The translations under genes were made by a program, and so were the position numbers. The notes beneath the pieces were generated by a model, which saw only the letters and a program-made list of their open reading frames with translations, did not search any database and was not told the DNA's origin. A stretch of 64,000 nt of DNA from an uncultured Gammaproteobacteria bacterium (GTDB lineage Bacteria; Pseudomonadota; Gammaproteobacteria; HK1), in the NCBI GenBank assembly GCA_947258715.1, contig CAMYJH010000002.1, positions 95,654 through 159,653 of the forward strand, given 5' to 3'. Within the stretch, counting starts at the first letter, position 1. Every line of letters begins with the position of its first letter. This document shows positions 33,566 to 43,198 of the stretch, in pieces.

Positions 33566-34924
33566 TCAGCCGAATATGCGCGCCAGGTCGTTGTAGAAAG
33601 CAAGTCCCATGAGGCAGACAAGCATTGCGATTCCGAGCCGCTGAGCGAAGAACTGCACTTGCTCGGATACCGGCCTGCCCTGGACAAGCTCGATAAGGTA
33701 ATACATTAAATGACCGCCATCCAGTAGAGGAATGGGAAGCAGATTGATTATTCCCAAACTGATGCTGACGATGCCGAGAAACTCGAGAAAGCGCGCCACA
33801 CCTACTTCCGCAGAGACGCCCGCGTACTGCGCAATACTGATAGGACCGCTCAAGTTCTCAACCGAGACCTCCAGAGTCACCATTTTCCAGAGCATTCGCA
33901 GCGTGAGCACAGTAACCTGGGCGGTCTTGTCCACGGCGCGACTGAAGGCATCAGTCACAGAGTAACGCTCGATGGTGTAATACTGGTCGCGAACACCCGC
34001 GTCGAGGGCGGCGTCAATCTTGCCCACTATTTGCCCGTTTTCGTCTTCGGCCCTCGGAACCAGCGTCAGCCGCTGTTTCTGACCGCGGCGCTCAACCACG
34101 ACTTCAATTCTCTGCTCCGGACGCGCTCGCAGATATTCCACCAGCTGATGCCAGGTTTCGATCGGCGTGTCGTCGACGCTCAGGATCAAGTCTCCCTGCT
34201 GCAGTCCTGCCCTGTCCGCGGGCTTACCCTCGAAAACCTTACCCATACGAGGCGGGATCTTCGGCCGCATGGGGTTGAACCCCAAACGGTCGAAAAACTG
34301 CCCCCGGGTGAGGTCGTCCAAGGCCACTGCGGAAAGATCGAGGCGCAGATCGCGGCTGCCGCCAGAGGGATCGTCCACCGTAACCGGCAGCGGCTCGCCA
34401 CTGAGAGATCCGCCGATGATGCCTTGGATCACCGCCTCCCAGGAGCGGGTTTCGCGTTGATCAATGCGGACGATCTCCTGACCGGACTCAAACCCCGCCG
34501 CTGACGCCAGGGAGCCCGGGGCCACCTCGCCCACCAGCGGCTTGAGCCCGCTGACGCCGAGCATGAACATGGCCCAGTAGGCAACCACGGCAAAAAGGAA
34601 ATTGAAAATCGGGCCGGCGGAGACCACCGCGAAGCGCACCGGCAGCGACTGGCGATTAAAAGCCCGGTGCACTTCGGAGGCCGGCACCTCGCCTTCGGAT
34701 TCGTCCAGCATCTTGACGTAACCGCCCAGCGGTATGGCGCCAATCACGTACTCGACTTCATCCCTGCCGGCACGGGTGCGCCAAAGCGGACGACCGAAGC
34801 CGACGGAGAAACGAAGCACCTTAACGCCCAAACGCCGCGCCACCCAGAAGTGGCCGAACTCGTGCACCGTGACCAGTACGCCGATGGCGATCACGAACCA
34901 CAGAATGGAAGATAAGATGGACAT
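33566..34924 (-). CDS. rseP: RIP metalloprotease RseP
   Basis: 452 residues, a site-2 protease in the inner membrane that cuts anti-sigma-E factor and leftover signal peptides. The zinc motif HEFGH is in VTVHEFGHFWVARRLGVKV near the N-terminus. The second zinc ligand region is INLLPIPLLDGGHLMYY near the C-terminus. Two PDZ domains lie between (GEVAPGSLASAAGFESGQEI and EGKPADRAGLQQGDLILSVD). Four membrane segments. It sits between dxr and bamA as usual. Confidence 0.95.
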   Translation of the reverse strand: MSILSSILWFVIAIGVLVTVHEFGHFWVARRLGVKVLRFSVGFGRPLWRTRAGRDEVEYVIGAIPLGGYVKMLDESEGEVPASEVHRAFNRQSLPVRFAVVSAGPIFNFLFAVVAYWAMFMLGVSGLKPLVGEVAPGSLASAAGFESGQEIVRIDQRETRSWEAVIQGIIGGSLSGEPLPVTVDDPSGGSRDLRLDLSAVALDDLTRGQFFDRLGFNPMRPKIPPRMGKVFEGKPADRAGLQQGDLILSVDDTPIETWHQLVEYLRARPEQRIEVVVERRGQKQRLTLVPRAEDENGQIVGKIDAALDAGVRDQYYTIERYSVTDAFSRAVDKTAQVTVLTLRMLWKMVTLEVSVENLSGPISIAQYAGVSAEVGVARFLEFLGIVSISLGIINLLPIPLLDGGHLMYYLIELVQGRPVSEQVQFFAQRLGIAMLVCLMGLAFYNDLARIFG

Positions 34925-35014
34925 AACTCAGTTACTGCTCCTCGGCAATTTGGCAGTTTAATATCGGGACGTTGCCCACTGCTCCCAACCGCCTGCAAAA
35001 AAAACTAATGTATT

Positions 35015-36187
35015 TCAGCGACTCACGCGCGCTTCGGCAGTGGCGCGGGCCTCGGCGTCGAGCGCCAGCACCGATTCTAAGCTGGTCGGAGCCCGGTAGC
35101 ACAACCGCTCCAGGGTGTGCTCTATGATTCTTGGAATATCGGTAAAGCGGATCCGTTCCTTTAAATATGCCTCCACCGCCACCTCATTGGCGGCATTGAG
35201 CACCGTGCTGGCGCCGCCCCCGGCGCAGGCTGTCTGGTAGCCGAGCTTGAGGCAGGGAAAGCGGTCGAAGTCGGCGCGCTCAAAATCGAGCCGGCCGATA
35301 GCCGTCAGATCCAGCCGCTCGACCCCCGATTGCATCCGCTCCGGCCAGGATAAGGCGTGGGCGATAGGGGTGCGCATGTCGGGGTTGCCGAGCTGAGCCA
35401 GCACGGAGCCGTCGGCGTACTCCACCATGGAATGGACGATGCTCTGCGGATGGACCACAACCTCCACCCGATCCACCGAGGTGGAAAAAAGCCAGCAGGC
35501 TTCGATGACCTCCAGGCCCTTGTTCATCATGGTGGCTGAGTCCACGGAGATTTTAGGCCCCATGACCCAGTTGGGATGGGCGCAGGCCTGCTGCGGCGTC
35601 ACCGCGTCCAGCGCCGACAGCGGGGTGTTGCGAAACGGACCCCCGGAGCCGGTGAGCAGAATGCGCGACACCCCGGCGCCGTCAAGACCGTCGCCATGGC
35701 CGCCCGGCATGCACTGGAAGACGGCGTTGTGCTCGCTGTCGATGGGCAACAGTTCAGCGCCATGGTCGCGCACCGCCCGCATGAACAAGTCACCGGACAT
35801 GACCAGGGCTTCCTTGTTGGCCAGCAATACCCGTTTGCCGGCCCGGGCCGCCGCCAGGGTCGGAACCAGACCCGCGGCGCCGACGATGCCCGCCATGACG
35901 TAGTCCACCTCCGGGTGGGCCGCAACCGTCTCCAGCCCCTCGCGTCCGGCCAGCACCTCGGTACCCGTAGCCGCGCTCTTCAGCCGTTGGGAAAGACGTT
36001 TCGCCGCGTCTGGGTCCGCCATCACCGCAAATCGCGGCCGGTGTCGGAGGCACTGCTCGGCCAGCCGGGCGTCGTCCCGGTTGGCGGTGAGGGCAAAGAC
36101 ACGAAAGCGCTCCCGGTGCCGCGCCACCACGTCCAGGGTGTTAACGCCGATGGTGCCAGTGGCGCCAAGAATGGTCAGCGTTCTCAC
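35015..36187 (-). CDS. dxr: 1-deoxy-D-xylulose 5-phosphate reductoisomerase
   Basis: 390 residues from the GTG at 36187, which overlaps the cdsA stop by four bases (GTGA). The longer open frame to 36397 reads antisense-like sequence over cdsA and is not family-like. It converts DXP to MEP in isoprenoid synthesis with NADPH. Motifs are [18 protein letters not shown] (NADPH), [21 protein letters not shown] (metal) and [20 protein letters not shown]. The substrate loop contains [16 protein letters not shown]. Confidence 0.95.
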   Translation of the reverse strand: MRTLTILGATGTIGVNTLDVVARHRERFRVFALTANRDDARLAEQCLRHRPRFAVMADPDAAKRLSQRLKSAATGTEVLAGREGLETVAAHPEVDYVMAGIVGAAGLVPTLAAARAGKRVLLANKEALVMSGDLFMRAVRDHGAELLPIDSEHNAVFQCMPGGHGDGLDGAGVSRILLTGSGGPFRNTPLSALDAVTPQQACAHPNWVMGPKISVDSATMMNKGLEVIEACWLFSTSVDRVEVVVHPQSIVHSMVEYADGSVLAQLGNPDMRTPIAHALSWPERMQSGVERLDLTAIGRLDFERADFDRFPCLKLGYQTACAGGGASTVLNAANEVAVEAYLKERIRFTDIPRIIEHTLERLCYRAPTSLESVLALDAEARATAEARVSR

Positions 36188-37023
36188 CCCGGAACTCCCA
36201 TCAGTGAGAGACCCAGGGCGAACACCGGCGCCGCTGCGGTGAGACTGTCGATGCGGTCCAAGGCACCGCCGTGACCGGGGACGAGCACCCCGCTGTCTTT
36301 TCGTCCCGCCCGGCGTTTGACCAGGCTCTCCAGCAAATCGCCCAGCACCGAGGCCAGCACCGTGGCCACGCCCAGAACCACGAGAGTTGCGGTCCAACCG
36401 GGGGCCGGTCCTCTAACCGCGGCATAGGCGGCGATGACCACTGCCGCAAGCAGCGCCCCCCCAACGAGCCCCTCCACCGTCTTTCCCGGGCTCACCCGCG
36501 CCGCCAGCTTGCGCCGGCCGAAACGACGGCCGGTGAAAAAGGCCCCGATGTCGGCGCTCCAGACCAAAAGCATCAGCATCAGCACCAGCTCCGGTCCGGC
36601 GGCACCGGCGCGGTGCAGGGCGTAGAGCGCGACCCAAGGGGGCACCAGCACCAGAACGCCGGTGACGCTCACCGCGCGCCGTGACTCCAGCAGCGGAGTG
36701 GTGCGACCGGACTGGTAGCGGGCCACCCAGACGAAAGCGGCAATCCAAAACAGTACCCCCGCCAACAGAATCAGGCGCGCGCCCGCCGGCCGTGCGGCGA
36801 CATTGGCCGCGGCGAGCAGCAGTATGGCCAGCACCAGCACGTAGCCCAAGCGGGCGCGAATGGGATAACCGCTGAGATCGGCCCACTCCCAGGCGCCGGC
36901 CAGGACGAACGCGGCCATCAGCAGACCGAAGTACGCGCTGGGCAGTGCGAGCACGCCGTAGACCACCACCGGAACCAGGACCACGGCGGTTACGACCCGT
37001 CGAGCCAGGGGGGACACGCTCAT
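36184..37023 (-). CDS. cdsA: Phosphatidate cytidylyltransferase
   Basis: 279 residues with about eight membrane segments. It makes CDP-diacylglycerol from CTP and phosphatidic acid, the branch point of phospholipid synthesis. The conserved C-terminal signature appears as [29 protein letters not shown] with the family aspartates, and ends in [14 protein letters not shown]. An upstream [30 protein letters not shown] segment (split here by position, about residues 154-184) also matches. It lies 14 bases past uppS and overlaps dxr. Confidence 0.94.
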   Translation of the reverse strand: MSVSPLARRVVTAVVLVPVVVYGVLALPSAYFGLLMAAFVLAGAWEWADLSGYPIRARLGYVLVLAILLLAAANVAARPAGARLILLAGVLFWIAAFVWVARYQSGRTTPLLESRRAVSVTGVLVLVPPWVALYALHRAGAAGPELVLMLMLLVWSADIGAFFTGRRFGRRKLAARVSPGKTVEGLVGGALLAAVVIAAYAAVRGPAPGWTATLVVLGVATVLASVLGDLLESLVKRRAGRKDSGVLVPGHGGALDRIDSLTAAAPVFALGLSLMGVPG

Positions 37024-37037
37024 CCGGCGGGCGCGGC

Positions 37038-37877
37038 TCAGCGCACCCGATGCAAATTAGCGCGGCCGGAGACTCCGGAACCCGAGGCGGCGCCCGCGGT
37101 TTGGTCCCGAGCAGCCGCCACCTGCTCACTGGTGCGTCCGAAACGGCGCTGCCGGCGGTCATAAGAGGCGAGCGCCTCATCGAAGGCGGCGCGGTCGAAG
37201 TCCGGCCACAGGGTGTCCGTGAAGTAGAGCTCGGTGTAGGCCATGTCCCAGAGCAGGAAGTTGCTGACCCGTTGCTCGCCCCCGGTACGAATGAACAGAT
37301 CCGGCTCGGGCAGATCCCTGAGACTCATATGGTGGGCCAGCAGTTGCTCGGAGATATCCTCCGGCTCCAGCGCCCCGGCGGCGACGCTGCGGGCCAGCGC
37401 ACGAGACGCTTCCACAATATCCCAGCGCCCGCCGTAGTTGGCCGCAATCACCAGAACCAGCCCGCTGTTGTCGCGGGTTAGGGCTTCGGCGTCGCGGATA
37501 CGTTTTTGCAGCGCAGGATTGAACGCCGAGCGATCGCCGATTACACGCAGGCGGATGTCGTTTTCGTGGAGCTTCTTCACCTGCTGGTCCAAAGCGGAGA
37601 TGAACAGCCCCATGAGCATGCTCACCTCGTCCCGCGGTCGGCGCCAGTTCTCGCTGCTGAAGGCGAAAAGGGTGAGCACTTGGATGCCGTTCTCGACACA
37701 AGCGCGAACCACCCCCTTGACGGTGTCAACGCCGGCGGTATGGCCGGCGAAGCGCGGCAGCTTGCGCTGCCTCGCCCAGCGCCCGTTTCCATCCATGACG
37801 ATGGCCACGTGGCGGGGAGGCCTCGAATCGCGGTCGGAGACGGGTATTTCGCTTTTGCCGGTCATGAACCGCAGCAT
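37038..37877 (-). CDS. uppS: Isoprenyl transferase (undecaprenyl diphosphate synthase)
   Basis: 279 residues (275 if the second Met is used). It condenses eight isopentenyl units onto FPP to make the C55 carrier of peptidoglycan and LPS sugars. Motifs are HVAIVMDGNGRWARQRKLPR (catalytic Asp and diphosphate site), GHTAGVDTVK, LFAFSSENWRRP and DLFIRTGGEQRVSNFLLWD. A C-terminal extension of about 30 residues (AARDQTAGAASGSG...) is low in complexity and dispensable-looking. 115 bases after frr. Confidence 0.95.
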   Translation of the reverse strand: MLRFMTGKSEIPVSDRDSRPPRHVAIVMDGNGRWARQRKLPRFAGHTAGVDTVKGVVRACVENGIQVLTLFAFSSENWRRPRDEVSMLMGLFISALDQQVKKLHENDIRLRVIGDRSAFNPALQKRIRDAEALTRDNSGLVLVIAANYGGRWDIVEASRALARSVAAGALEPEDISEQLLAHHMSLRDLPEPDLFIRTGGEQRVSNFLLWDMAYTELYFTDTLWPDFDRAAFDEALASYDRRQRRFGRTSEQVAAARDQTAGAASGSGVSGRANLHRVR

Positions 37878-37992
37878 GCCACCAGAAGGCCCGAGGGAGA
37901 AGCGCCTTCTTGGCCCGGCCGGTAGGGCGTGACAGCCCCCCGAGGTGCAAGCGCATACCAGGTCGCTTTTTCCCCGGACGTGGTCACCGGCT

Positions 37993-38550
37993 CTAAATTT
38001 CCATCAGGTCTTGTTCCTTCTGCTTGAGAACCTCATCGACCTCCTGGATAAACTTATCCGTCAGCTTCTGGATTTCCGACTCCGCCCGGTGCTCGGCGTC
38101 CTTGGCAAGATGCTCGTCCTTGATCAACGCTTTCAAGTGCTGGTTGGCGTCCCGGCGGATGTTACGAATGGCGACGCGAGCATTTTCCGCTTCGTGACGA
38201 ACGATTCGCGTCATCTCTTTGCGGCGCTCCTCGGTCAGCGGCGGCAACGGCACGCGGATCGCGTCGCCGGCGGTGATCGGGTTTAATCCCAAGTCCGCGT
38301 TCATGATCGCTTTCTCCACCTCGGGAATCAGCTTCTTCTCCCAGGTCTGCACCATCAGCGTTCGCGGATCCGCCACCGACACGCTGGCGACCTGGTTCAG
38401 AGGAGTTTCGGTACCGTAATAGGGAACGGTGACGTGATCCAACAGATTCGCGTGGGCGCGGCCCGTGCGAAGCTTGGTCAGCTCGTGGCGGAGCGCTTCT
38501 ACGCTTTTTCGCATACGAGTGTTTGCGTCCTTCTTGATGTCTTCGACCAT
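37993..38550 (-). CDS. frr: Ribosome recycling factor
   Basis: 185 residues, the exact family length, from the ATG at 38550. This start has an AGGAAAG ribosome site seven bases upstream; the frame open to 38613 is not family-like. Together with EF-G it splits post-termination ribosomes. Segments KDANTRMRKSVEALRHEL, LRTGRAHANLLDHVTVPYYG and PLPPLTEERRKEMTRIVR are diagnostic. It comes after pyrH with an unusually long 260-base gap holding no gene. Confidence 0.96.
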   Translation of the reverse strand: MVEDIKKDANTRMRKSVEALRHELTKLRTGRAHANLLDHVTVPYYGTETPLNQVASVSVADPRTLMVQTWEKKLIPEVEKAIMNADLGLNPITAGDAIRVPLPPLTEERRKEMTRIVRHEAENARVAIRNIRRDANQHLKALIKDEHLAKDAEHRAESEIQKLTDKFIQEVDEVLKQKEQDLMEI

Positions 38551-38810
38551 CAGCTTTCCTGATACTCGGCTGCCGAGATGGCTTCGTTGTATGGTTACCG
38601 CAGACACGGCCACGGCGCGATCGGGGGCTCAAACGACTACCTGGGCGCTCCTTCGCCTACGCCCCCTGTCCGTCCCCATCGACCCGAGAGGGAGGAAACC
38701 AGTCCCATCCTTGGAGCTAAATTTACTTTGGCCTTCCGCCTAAAGCGTCCGCCCTCCAACTCCTGCTCCGAGTCGTCTGACGTTGGTCTCGAACTCGTCG
38801 CATCAAGCTT

Positions 38811-39501
38811 TCATTCTACCAACGTGCCCTCATCCTCACCCATCACCGCGCGCATAAGGGAGCCTTTCTTGTGCATGTTGATGACCCGCAGCGGCATGTG
38901 ATTGTCGCGGCAAAGGACCACGGCGGTGGCGTCCATCACCCCTAGCTTGTTCATCAGTATTTGATCATAACTCAGTCTGGTGTAGCGGGTGGCGTTAGGG
39001 TCCTTGATCGGATCGGCGGAATAAACGCCGTCCACCTTTGTGGACTTAATCAGAAGTTCGGCCTCCACCTCCACCGCGCGCAGGCTGGCCGCCGAGTCGG
39101 TGGTGAAAAATGGGTTGCCAGTGCCGGCGGCGAGGATGACGACACGTCCCTTCTCCAAATGTCGGATGGCGCGCCGGCGCAGGTAGTCTTCGCACAATTC
39201 ATTGATGCGGATGGCGGACCAGCTCGTCCTGGAGCGCCAGCGCGTTGATGACCGTCCCGAGCATGCCGATATGATCCGCGGCCACCCGATCCATACCGCG
39301 ATCGGCGAGCACGGCGCCGCGAAAAATATTGCCCGCACCGATCACCATGGCCACCTGTACGCCCATGGTCCGAAGCTCCCCGACTTCGAAGGCCACTGTC
39401 TTCAGGGTATCGGGGTCGATGCCGTGATCCGCCTCCCCCAGCAGGGCTTCGCCACTCAGCTTGAGGAGCACGCGGCGATATTTCGGCCCGGGATTTTTCA
39501 C
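38811..39501 (-). pseudogene. pyrH: UMP kinase, frameshifted by an apparent ~29-base deletion
   Basis: The N-terminal part (39501 down to about 39219) reads [17 protein letters not shown] ... [12 protein letters not shown] and then runs into an early stop (RHPHQ). The C-terminal part continues in another frame as [20 protein letters not shown], then [30 protein letters not shown] and the normal end. In family members about ten residues lie between LQD(E/A)L and SAI. Here only one base remains at 39218/39219, so about 29 bases are missing and the frame is broken. PyrH makes UDP from UMP and is essential in most bacteria, so an assembly error is the first suspicion. The position between tsf and frr is normal. 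Confidence 0.85.
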
Positions 39502-39526
39502 TCCCAGCTACTCGATACCCAAATCT

Positions 39527-40441
39527 TCAATCATCTTCTGTCTCAGGTTCGGTTTCCGCGTCTCGAACTTGACTCATGACCTCTTCGGCGAAGTTTCCGG
39601 ATTTCTTCTCGATGCCCTCGCCCACCTCGAAACGGGTAAAAGCCACCACTTCGCCGCCAGCGGACTTGAGATACTTCTCCACCGACTTGTCCGGGTCCTT
39701 GACGAAGGGCTGGCCCAGCAGGGTGACCTCTTTGAGATACTTGCTCAGTTTTCCGGCGATCATTTTCTCCCGAATCTCGGGCGGCTTGCCGCTGTCGGCC
39801 ACCTGGGCTTTCAGGATCTCCCGCTCCTTTTCCAAGTGCTCCGAAGGTATATCGGTCTCGCGAAGCGCCAGCGGCCGGCTGGCGGCCACGTGCATTGCGA
39901 TATCGCGGGCAACGGAATCGTCTCCGCCTTTCATGTCCACCAGCACGCCGATGCGGCCGCCGTGAACGTAAGCTCCAAAACGATCGCCGCTGGCGTCCGC
40001 CGCGCGCACCCGCCGAAGAGTGATGTTCTCGCCGATCCTGGCGACCAGCTCACGGCGACGCTCATCGATGCTGGATCCGCCGCTTTTTGCCAGCGTCAAA
40101 GCGCCGAGGGTTTCGGTATCGTTGGCTTTTTCTTCCAGCGCTCGCTTCGCAACTTCGGCCACGAATGACTTGAACTCACCCTCCTTGGCGACGAAGTCTG
40201 TCTCGCAGTTGACCTCCACCATCGAGGCGCGGGTCGCATCGGCGGAGAGCTCGATGGCAATCAGGCCTTCCGCCGCCACTCGCCCTGCTTTTTTGTCGGC
40301 TTTGGCCTGGCCGGACTTGCGCATGTTTTCTATCGCTGCGTCAATATCGCCGTCGGATTCCACCAGCGCCTTCTTGCACTCCATCATCCCGGCGCCGGTG
40401 CGCTCGCGCAGCTCTTTGACCATTGATGCAGTTACTGACAT
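39527..40441 (-). CDS. tsf: Elongation factor Ts
   Basis: 304 residues, nucleotide-exchange factor for EF-Tu. The N-terminal domain ([20 protein letters not shown]) and the TDFV motif in [16 protein letters not shown] are diagnostic. The core includes [10 protein letters not shown] and the C-terminal module [17 protein letters not shown]. The end is an acidic tail ([11 protein letters not shown]). It follows rpsB by 51 bases and precedes pyrH by 25. Confidence 0.96.
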   Translation of the reverse strand: MSVTASMVKELRERTGAGMMECKKALVESDGDIDAAIENMRKSGQAKADKKAGRVAAEGLIAIELSADATRASMVEVNCETDFVAKEGEFKSFVAEVAKRALEEKANDTETLGALTLAKSGGSSIDERRRELVARIGENITLRRVRAADASGDRFGAYVHGGRIGVLVDMKGGDDSVARDIAMHVAASRPLALRETDIPSEHLEKEREILKAQVADSGKPPEIREKMIAGKLSKYLKEVTLLGQPFVKDPDKSVEKYLKSAGGEVVAFTRFEVGEGIEKKSGNFAEEVMSQVRDAETEPETEDD

Positions 40442-40492
40442 TGAACGATCTCCTTTAGAATTGTTTTGCCTTGCTCAATCCTTAGCGCTCAG

Positions 40493-41755
40493 TCAGTCGC
40501 TGCCCGAGGCTTTCTTTTTCGCCGCTTTTTTCTTTACCGCTTTTTTCTTTGTGCTGATCTTTACCTTCTTCTTGGCCGTAGTGGCGACTTTTTTCTTGGC
40601 CGCTGTTTTCTTGCTGCTCTTCTTCTTGGCCGCTACTTTCTTCTTGGCGGTCTTTTTGCCTGCGGCGCGCTTTTTCTCGCTCTCGTCCGTTTCGTCCTTC
40701 GCGACCACTTTCTGCTCGGACGTCTCCACAGGCTTGGCTTGGGTTAAAGCTTCGGCCTCTTTTGCTTCAGCCTGCTGCACCTCCGCCGCCTCCTCAACTT
40801 CGGCTTCGGCTTCGGCTTCGGCTTTGACCTCGAGTTCTTGAGCCACCTTGGCCTGGTCGGCTACCGCCTTCTTCGCCGGGCGGTGGAGCGTCGCTTTGGC
40901 TTCCATGGAAGCGGTGGCTATTGGTTTATCATGGGCAGCAGGCGTTGCTTCCCGAGCCGGCTTGGTTTTTACCCTGGCCTTAGTCGCCGCCTGGGCCTCG
41001 GCTTTTTTATCCTTCTCCGGCGCTTCGGACTCGACCGCGGCTTCGGCCTGGTTGGCGCCGATATCCAGCTGAGCCGCCTGGCGCCCCTCGACCACGGCTT
41101 CGGCCACGCCGCGCACGTAGAGCTCGATGGAGCGAATGGCGTCATCGTTGCCGGGAATCACGTAGTCCACACCGTCGGGGCTGTTGTTGCTGTCGACTAC
41201 GCCCACCACGGGAATCCCGAGCTTTACCGACTCCGCCACCGCAATTTTCTCGTGGCCTACATCGACAATGAACAGAACGTCGGGAAGACGTTCCATGTTT
41301 TTGATCCCGCCGAGACTGCGCTCGAGTTTCGTCAGCTCGCGCTGAAGCGAGAGGCGCTCTTTCTTGCTGATGTGGTCGACGCCGCCGTCGCTGAGCGTCG
41401 CCTCGAGATCCTTGAGCCGCTTAATGGACTGTTTGACGGTTCTGAAATTGGTGAGCATGCCGCCGAGCCAGCGGCGGTCCACGAAGGGCATGCCACAGCG
41501 TCCGGCCTCCTCGGAAATGACCTGCTGTGCAGCCCGCTTGGTGCCGACGAACAGTATGGTGCCGCCGTTTTGCGCCATTCTGCCGATAAAGTTGATGGCG
41601 TCCCGATAAAGCGGAAGGGACTTCTCAAGATTGATGATGTGAATTTTATTTCGTTCCCCGAAGATGAACGGCAGCATCTTGGGGTTCCAGAAGCGCGTCT
41701 GGTGGCCGAAATGAACGCCGGCCTCCAGCATCGTGCGCATGGTGACGTCAGCCAT
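40493..41755 (-). CDS. rpsB: 30S ribosomal protein S2 with a long lysine-rich C-terminal extension
   Basis: 420 residues from the ATG at 41755 (start [20 protein letters not shown]); usual S2 is about 240. Residues 1 to ~231 are a normal S2, with [29 protein letters not shown] and [20 protein letters not shown]. The remaining ~190 residues are extra: an Ala/Glu-rich acidic middle ([20 protein letters not shown]), then about 60 residues of Lys/Ala repeats ([20 protein letters not shown] and similar) ending KKKASGSD. The tail resembles histone-H1-like bacterial proteins such as AlgP. The frame is continuous with no shift at the junction. Confidence 0.95.
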   Translation of the reverse strand: MADVTMRTMLEAGVHFGHQTRFWNPKMLPFIFGERNKIHIINLEKSLPLYRDAINFIGRMAQNGGTILFVGTKRAAQQVISEEAGRCGMPFVDRRWLGGMLTNFRTVKQSIKRLKDLEATLSDGGVDHISKKERLSLQRELTKLERSLGGIKNMERLPDVLFIVDVGHEKIAVAESVKLGIPVVGVVDSNNSPDGVDYVIPGNDDAIRSIELYVRGVAEAVVEGRQAAQLDIGANQAEAAVESEAPEKDKKAEAQAATKARVKTKPAREATPAAHDKPIATASMEAKATLHRPAKKAVADQAKVAQELEVKAEAEAEAEVEEAAEVQQAEAKEAEALTQAKPVETSEQKVVAKDETDESEKKRAAGKKTAKKKVAAKKKSSKKTAAKKKVATTAKKKVKISTKKKAVKKKAAKKKASGSD

Positions 41756-41944
41756 GTCTTGACTCCATTGTCGGGTTGGGCCTCCGCGCGTCCCGTGCAC
41801 CAACCCCGCCTAAGCGAGGCACCCGGGTACACTTGTCTACGCGCGTGCGGATTAACCGTCCGGGGAGCGGCATAATGCGCCGCGGACCGGATCGGGAACG
41901 AACAATTCGTAACTCGTCCCCGCATTTGCTTGCCGGGGGCGCGC

Positions 41945-41973
41945 TTTATACCATAGACCGGTAAAAAGGCCAA
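41945..41973 (-). promoter_or_regulatory. Predicted promoter of the rpsB-tsf operon
   Basis: On the minus strand, -35 TTGGCC and -10 TATAAA are separated by exactly 17 bases. Transcription would begin near 41938, leaving a leader of about 180 bases before rpsB. Such leaders often carry autoregulatory S2-binding structures. Confidence 0.55.
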
Positions 41974-42143
41974 ACGGTAACTATCGGTAAAAGAAGGAAA
42001 TTAACGGACGCCCGCTGCAAGCAGGAAACAGATCGACGGCGGCAAAAACCCCGGCGGGGGAAAGCGGCCGCTCGGCCGGCCGCCATCACGGGCCGTGGAG
42101 CCGCCGTTCGGGGCCTTTTTGAAGTCCGCTCAAGTCACTTTAC
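41974..42143. other. Divergent rpsB/map intergenic region (right part)
   Basis: No gene seen. It contains a G/C-rich inverted stretch (GCGGCCGCTCGGCCGGCCGC, about 42064-42083) that could fold in the map leader. The map promoter must lie here or in the rpsB leader, but I cannot place it with confidence. Confidence 0.35.
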
Positions 42144-42911
42144 ATGGGCTACGAGATCAAGACGCCTGACGAAATCGAGATGATGCGCGTCGCGGGGAAA
42201 CTCGCCGCCGATGTGCTGCACATGATCCGTCCCCTTGTACAACCAGGCGTAACCACGGGCGAGCTCAACGACATTTGCCACGACTACATCGTCAACGTGC
42301 AGAATGCGGTGCCCGCACCGCTCAATTATCACGGTTTTCCCAAGTCCATCTGCACCTCTGTCAACCACCAGGTCTGTCACGGCATCCCCGGAGACAAGAA
42401 GCTCAAGGATGGCGACATCATCAACATCGACATTACGGTGATCAAAGACGGCTTTCACGGCGATACCAGCAAGATGATATTCGTGGGCGAGCCTTCGATC
42501 CTGGCCAAGCGCTTGGTTCGCGTTGCCTACGAGTCCATGCGCGTCGGAATAGAAATGGTGAAACCCGGTGTACGATTAGGCGACGTCGGCCACGCGATTC
42601 AAAAGCACGCCGAGTCCAATCGCTGTTCGGTGGTGCGGGAGTATTGCGGCCATGGTATTGGTAGGAATTTTCACGAGGATCCTCAGGTGCTTCACTACGG
42701 CACCCCGGGAACCCGGGAGACGCTCGAGCCAGGGATGACTTTCACCATCGAGCCCATGATCAACGCCGGCAAGCGCCATGTGAAGACGCTCAAAGACGGC
42801 TGGACCGTGGTCACCAAGGATCGCAGCCTGTCGGCGCAGTGGGAGCACACGGTGCTGGTCACCGCTAATGGTTTCGAGGTGCTGACTCTACGCCCCGGGG
42901 ATAACTTCTGA
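42144..42911 (+). CDS. map: Methionine aminopeptidase, type I
   Basis: 255 residues, removing the initiator Met from nascent proteins. The five metal ligands are in the expected places: D in DGDIINIDITVIKDGFHGD, second D in HGDTSKM, H in EYCGHGIGRNFHEDPQVLHY, E in FTIEPMINAG and E in SAQWEHTVLVT. The N-terminus (IKTPDEIEMMRVAGKLAADV) is typical of the short type I form. Divergent from rpsB, the common arrangement. Confidence 0.96.
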   Translation: MGYEIKTPDEIEMMRVAGKLAADVLHMIRPLVQPGVTTGELNDICHDYIVNVQNAVPAPLNYHGFPKSICTSVNHQVCHGIPGDKKLKDGDIINIDITVIKDGFHGDTSKMIFVGEPSILAKRLVRVAYESMRVGIEMVKPGVRLGDVGHAIQKHAESNRCSVVREYCGHGIGRNFHEDPQVLHYGTPGTRETLEPGMTFTIEPMINAGKRHVKTLKDGWTVVTKDRSLSAQWEHTVLVTANGFEVLTLRPGDNF

Positions 42912-43198
42912 TCGGTTTGCATATCCCGATGACAAACCCGGGTCCGGATCAGATCTTGAAGCCTTTGCTTACGGAACTTGCGCCCTCGCTCGCGCGCCCC
43001 TTGTCTTATCCAGCTCTTTGTCCGCTTTGCGACCCGCCATAAAGCCCGTTCGCGTTCGACAATTTCGGCATCGTTGCCGGTCCCCTGCTTCTTCGCCCCC
43101 TCCCCGTACTGATACCGTCAAGGGAAAGAGAACCCCCAGATTCGGAAAAGGTTAAACTCTGGGGCGCAAACAAGTGGCGCGCGCGCTGACAGAACACC
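42912..43198. other. map-glnD intergenic region
   Basis: 287 bases without a recognisable gene, repeat or hairpin terminator. Base composition is locally lower in GC around 43020-43060. Nothing further can be supported. Confidence 0.4.

Noticed and set aside
39199..39501. Two separate short genes at pyrH
   Set aside because: The two frames are clearly the N- and C-terminal parts of one UMP kinase, so they are described as one disrupted gene.
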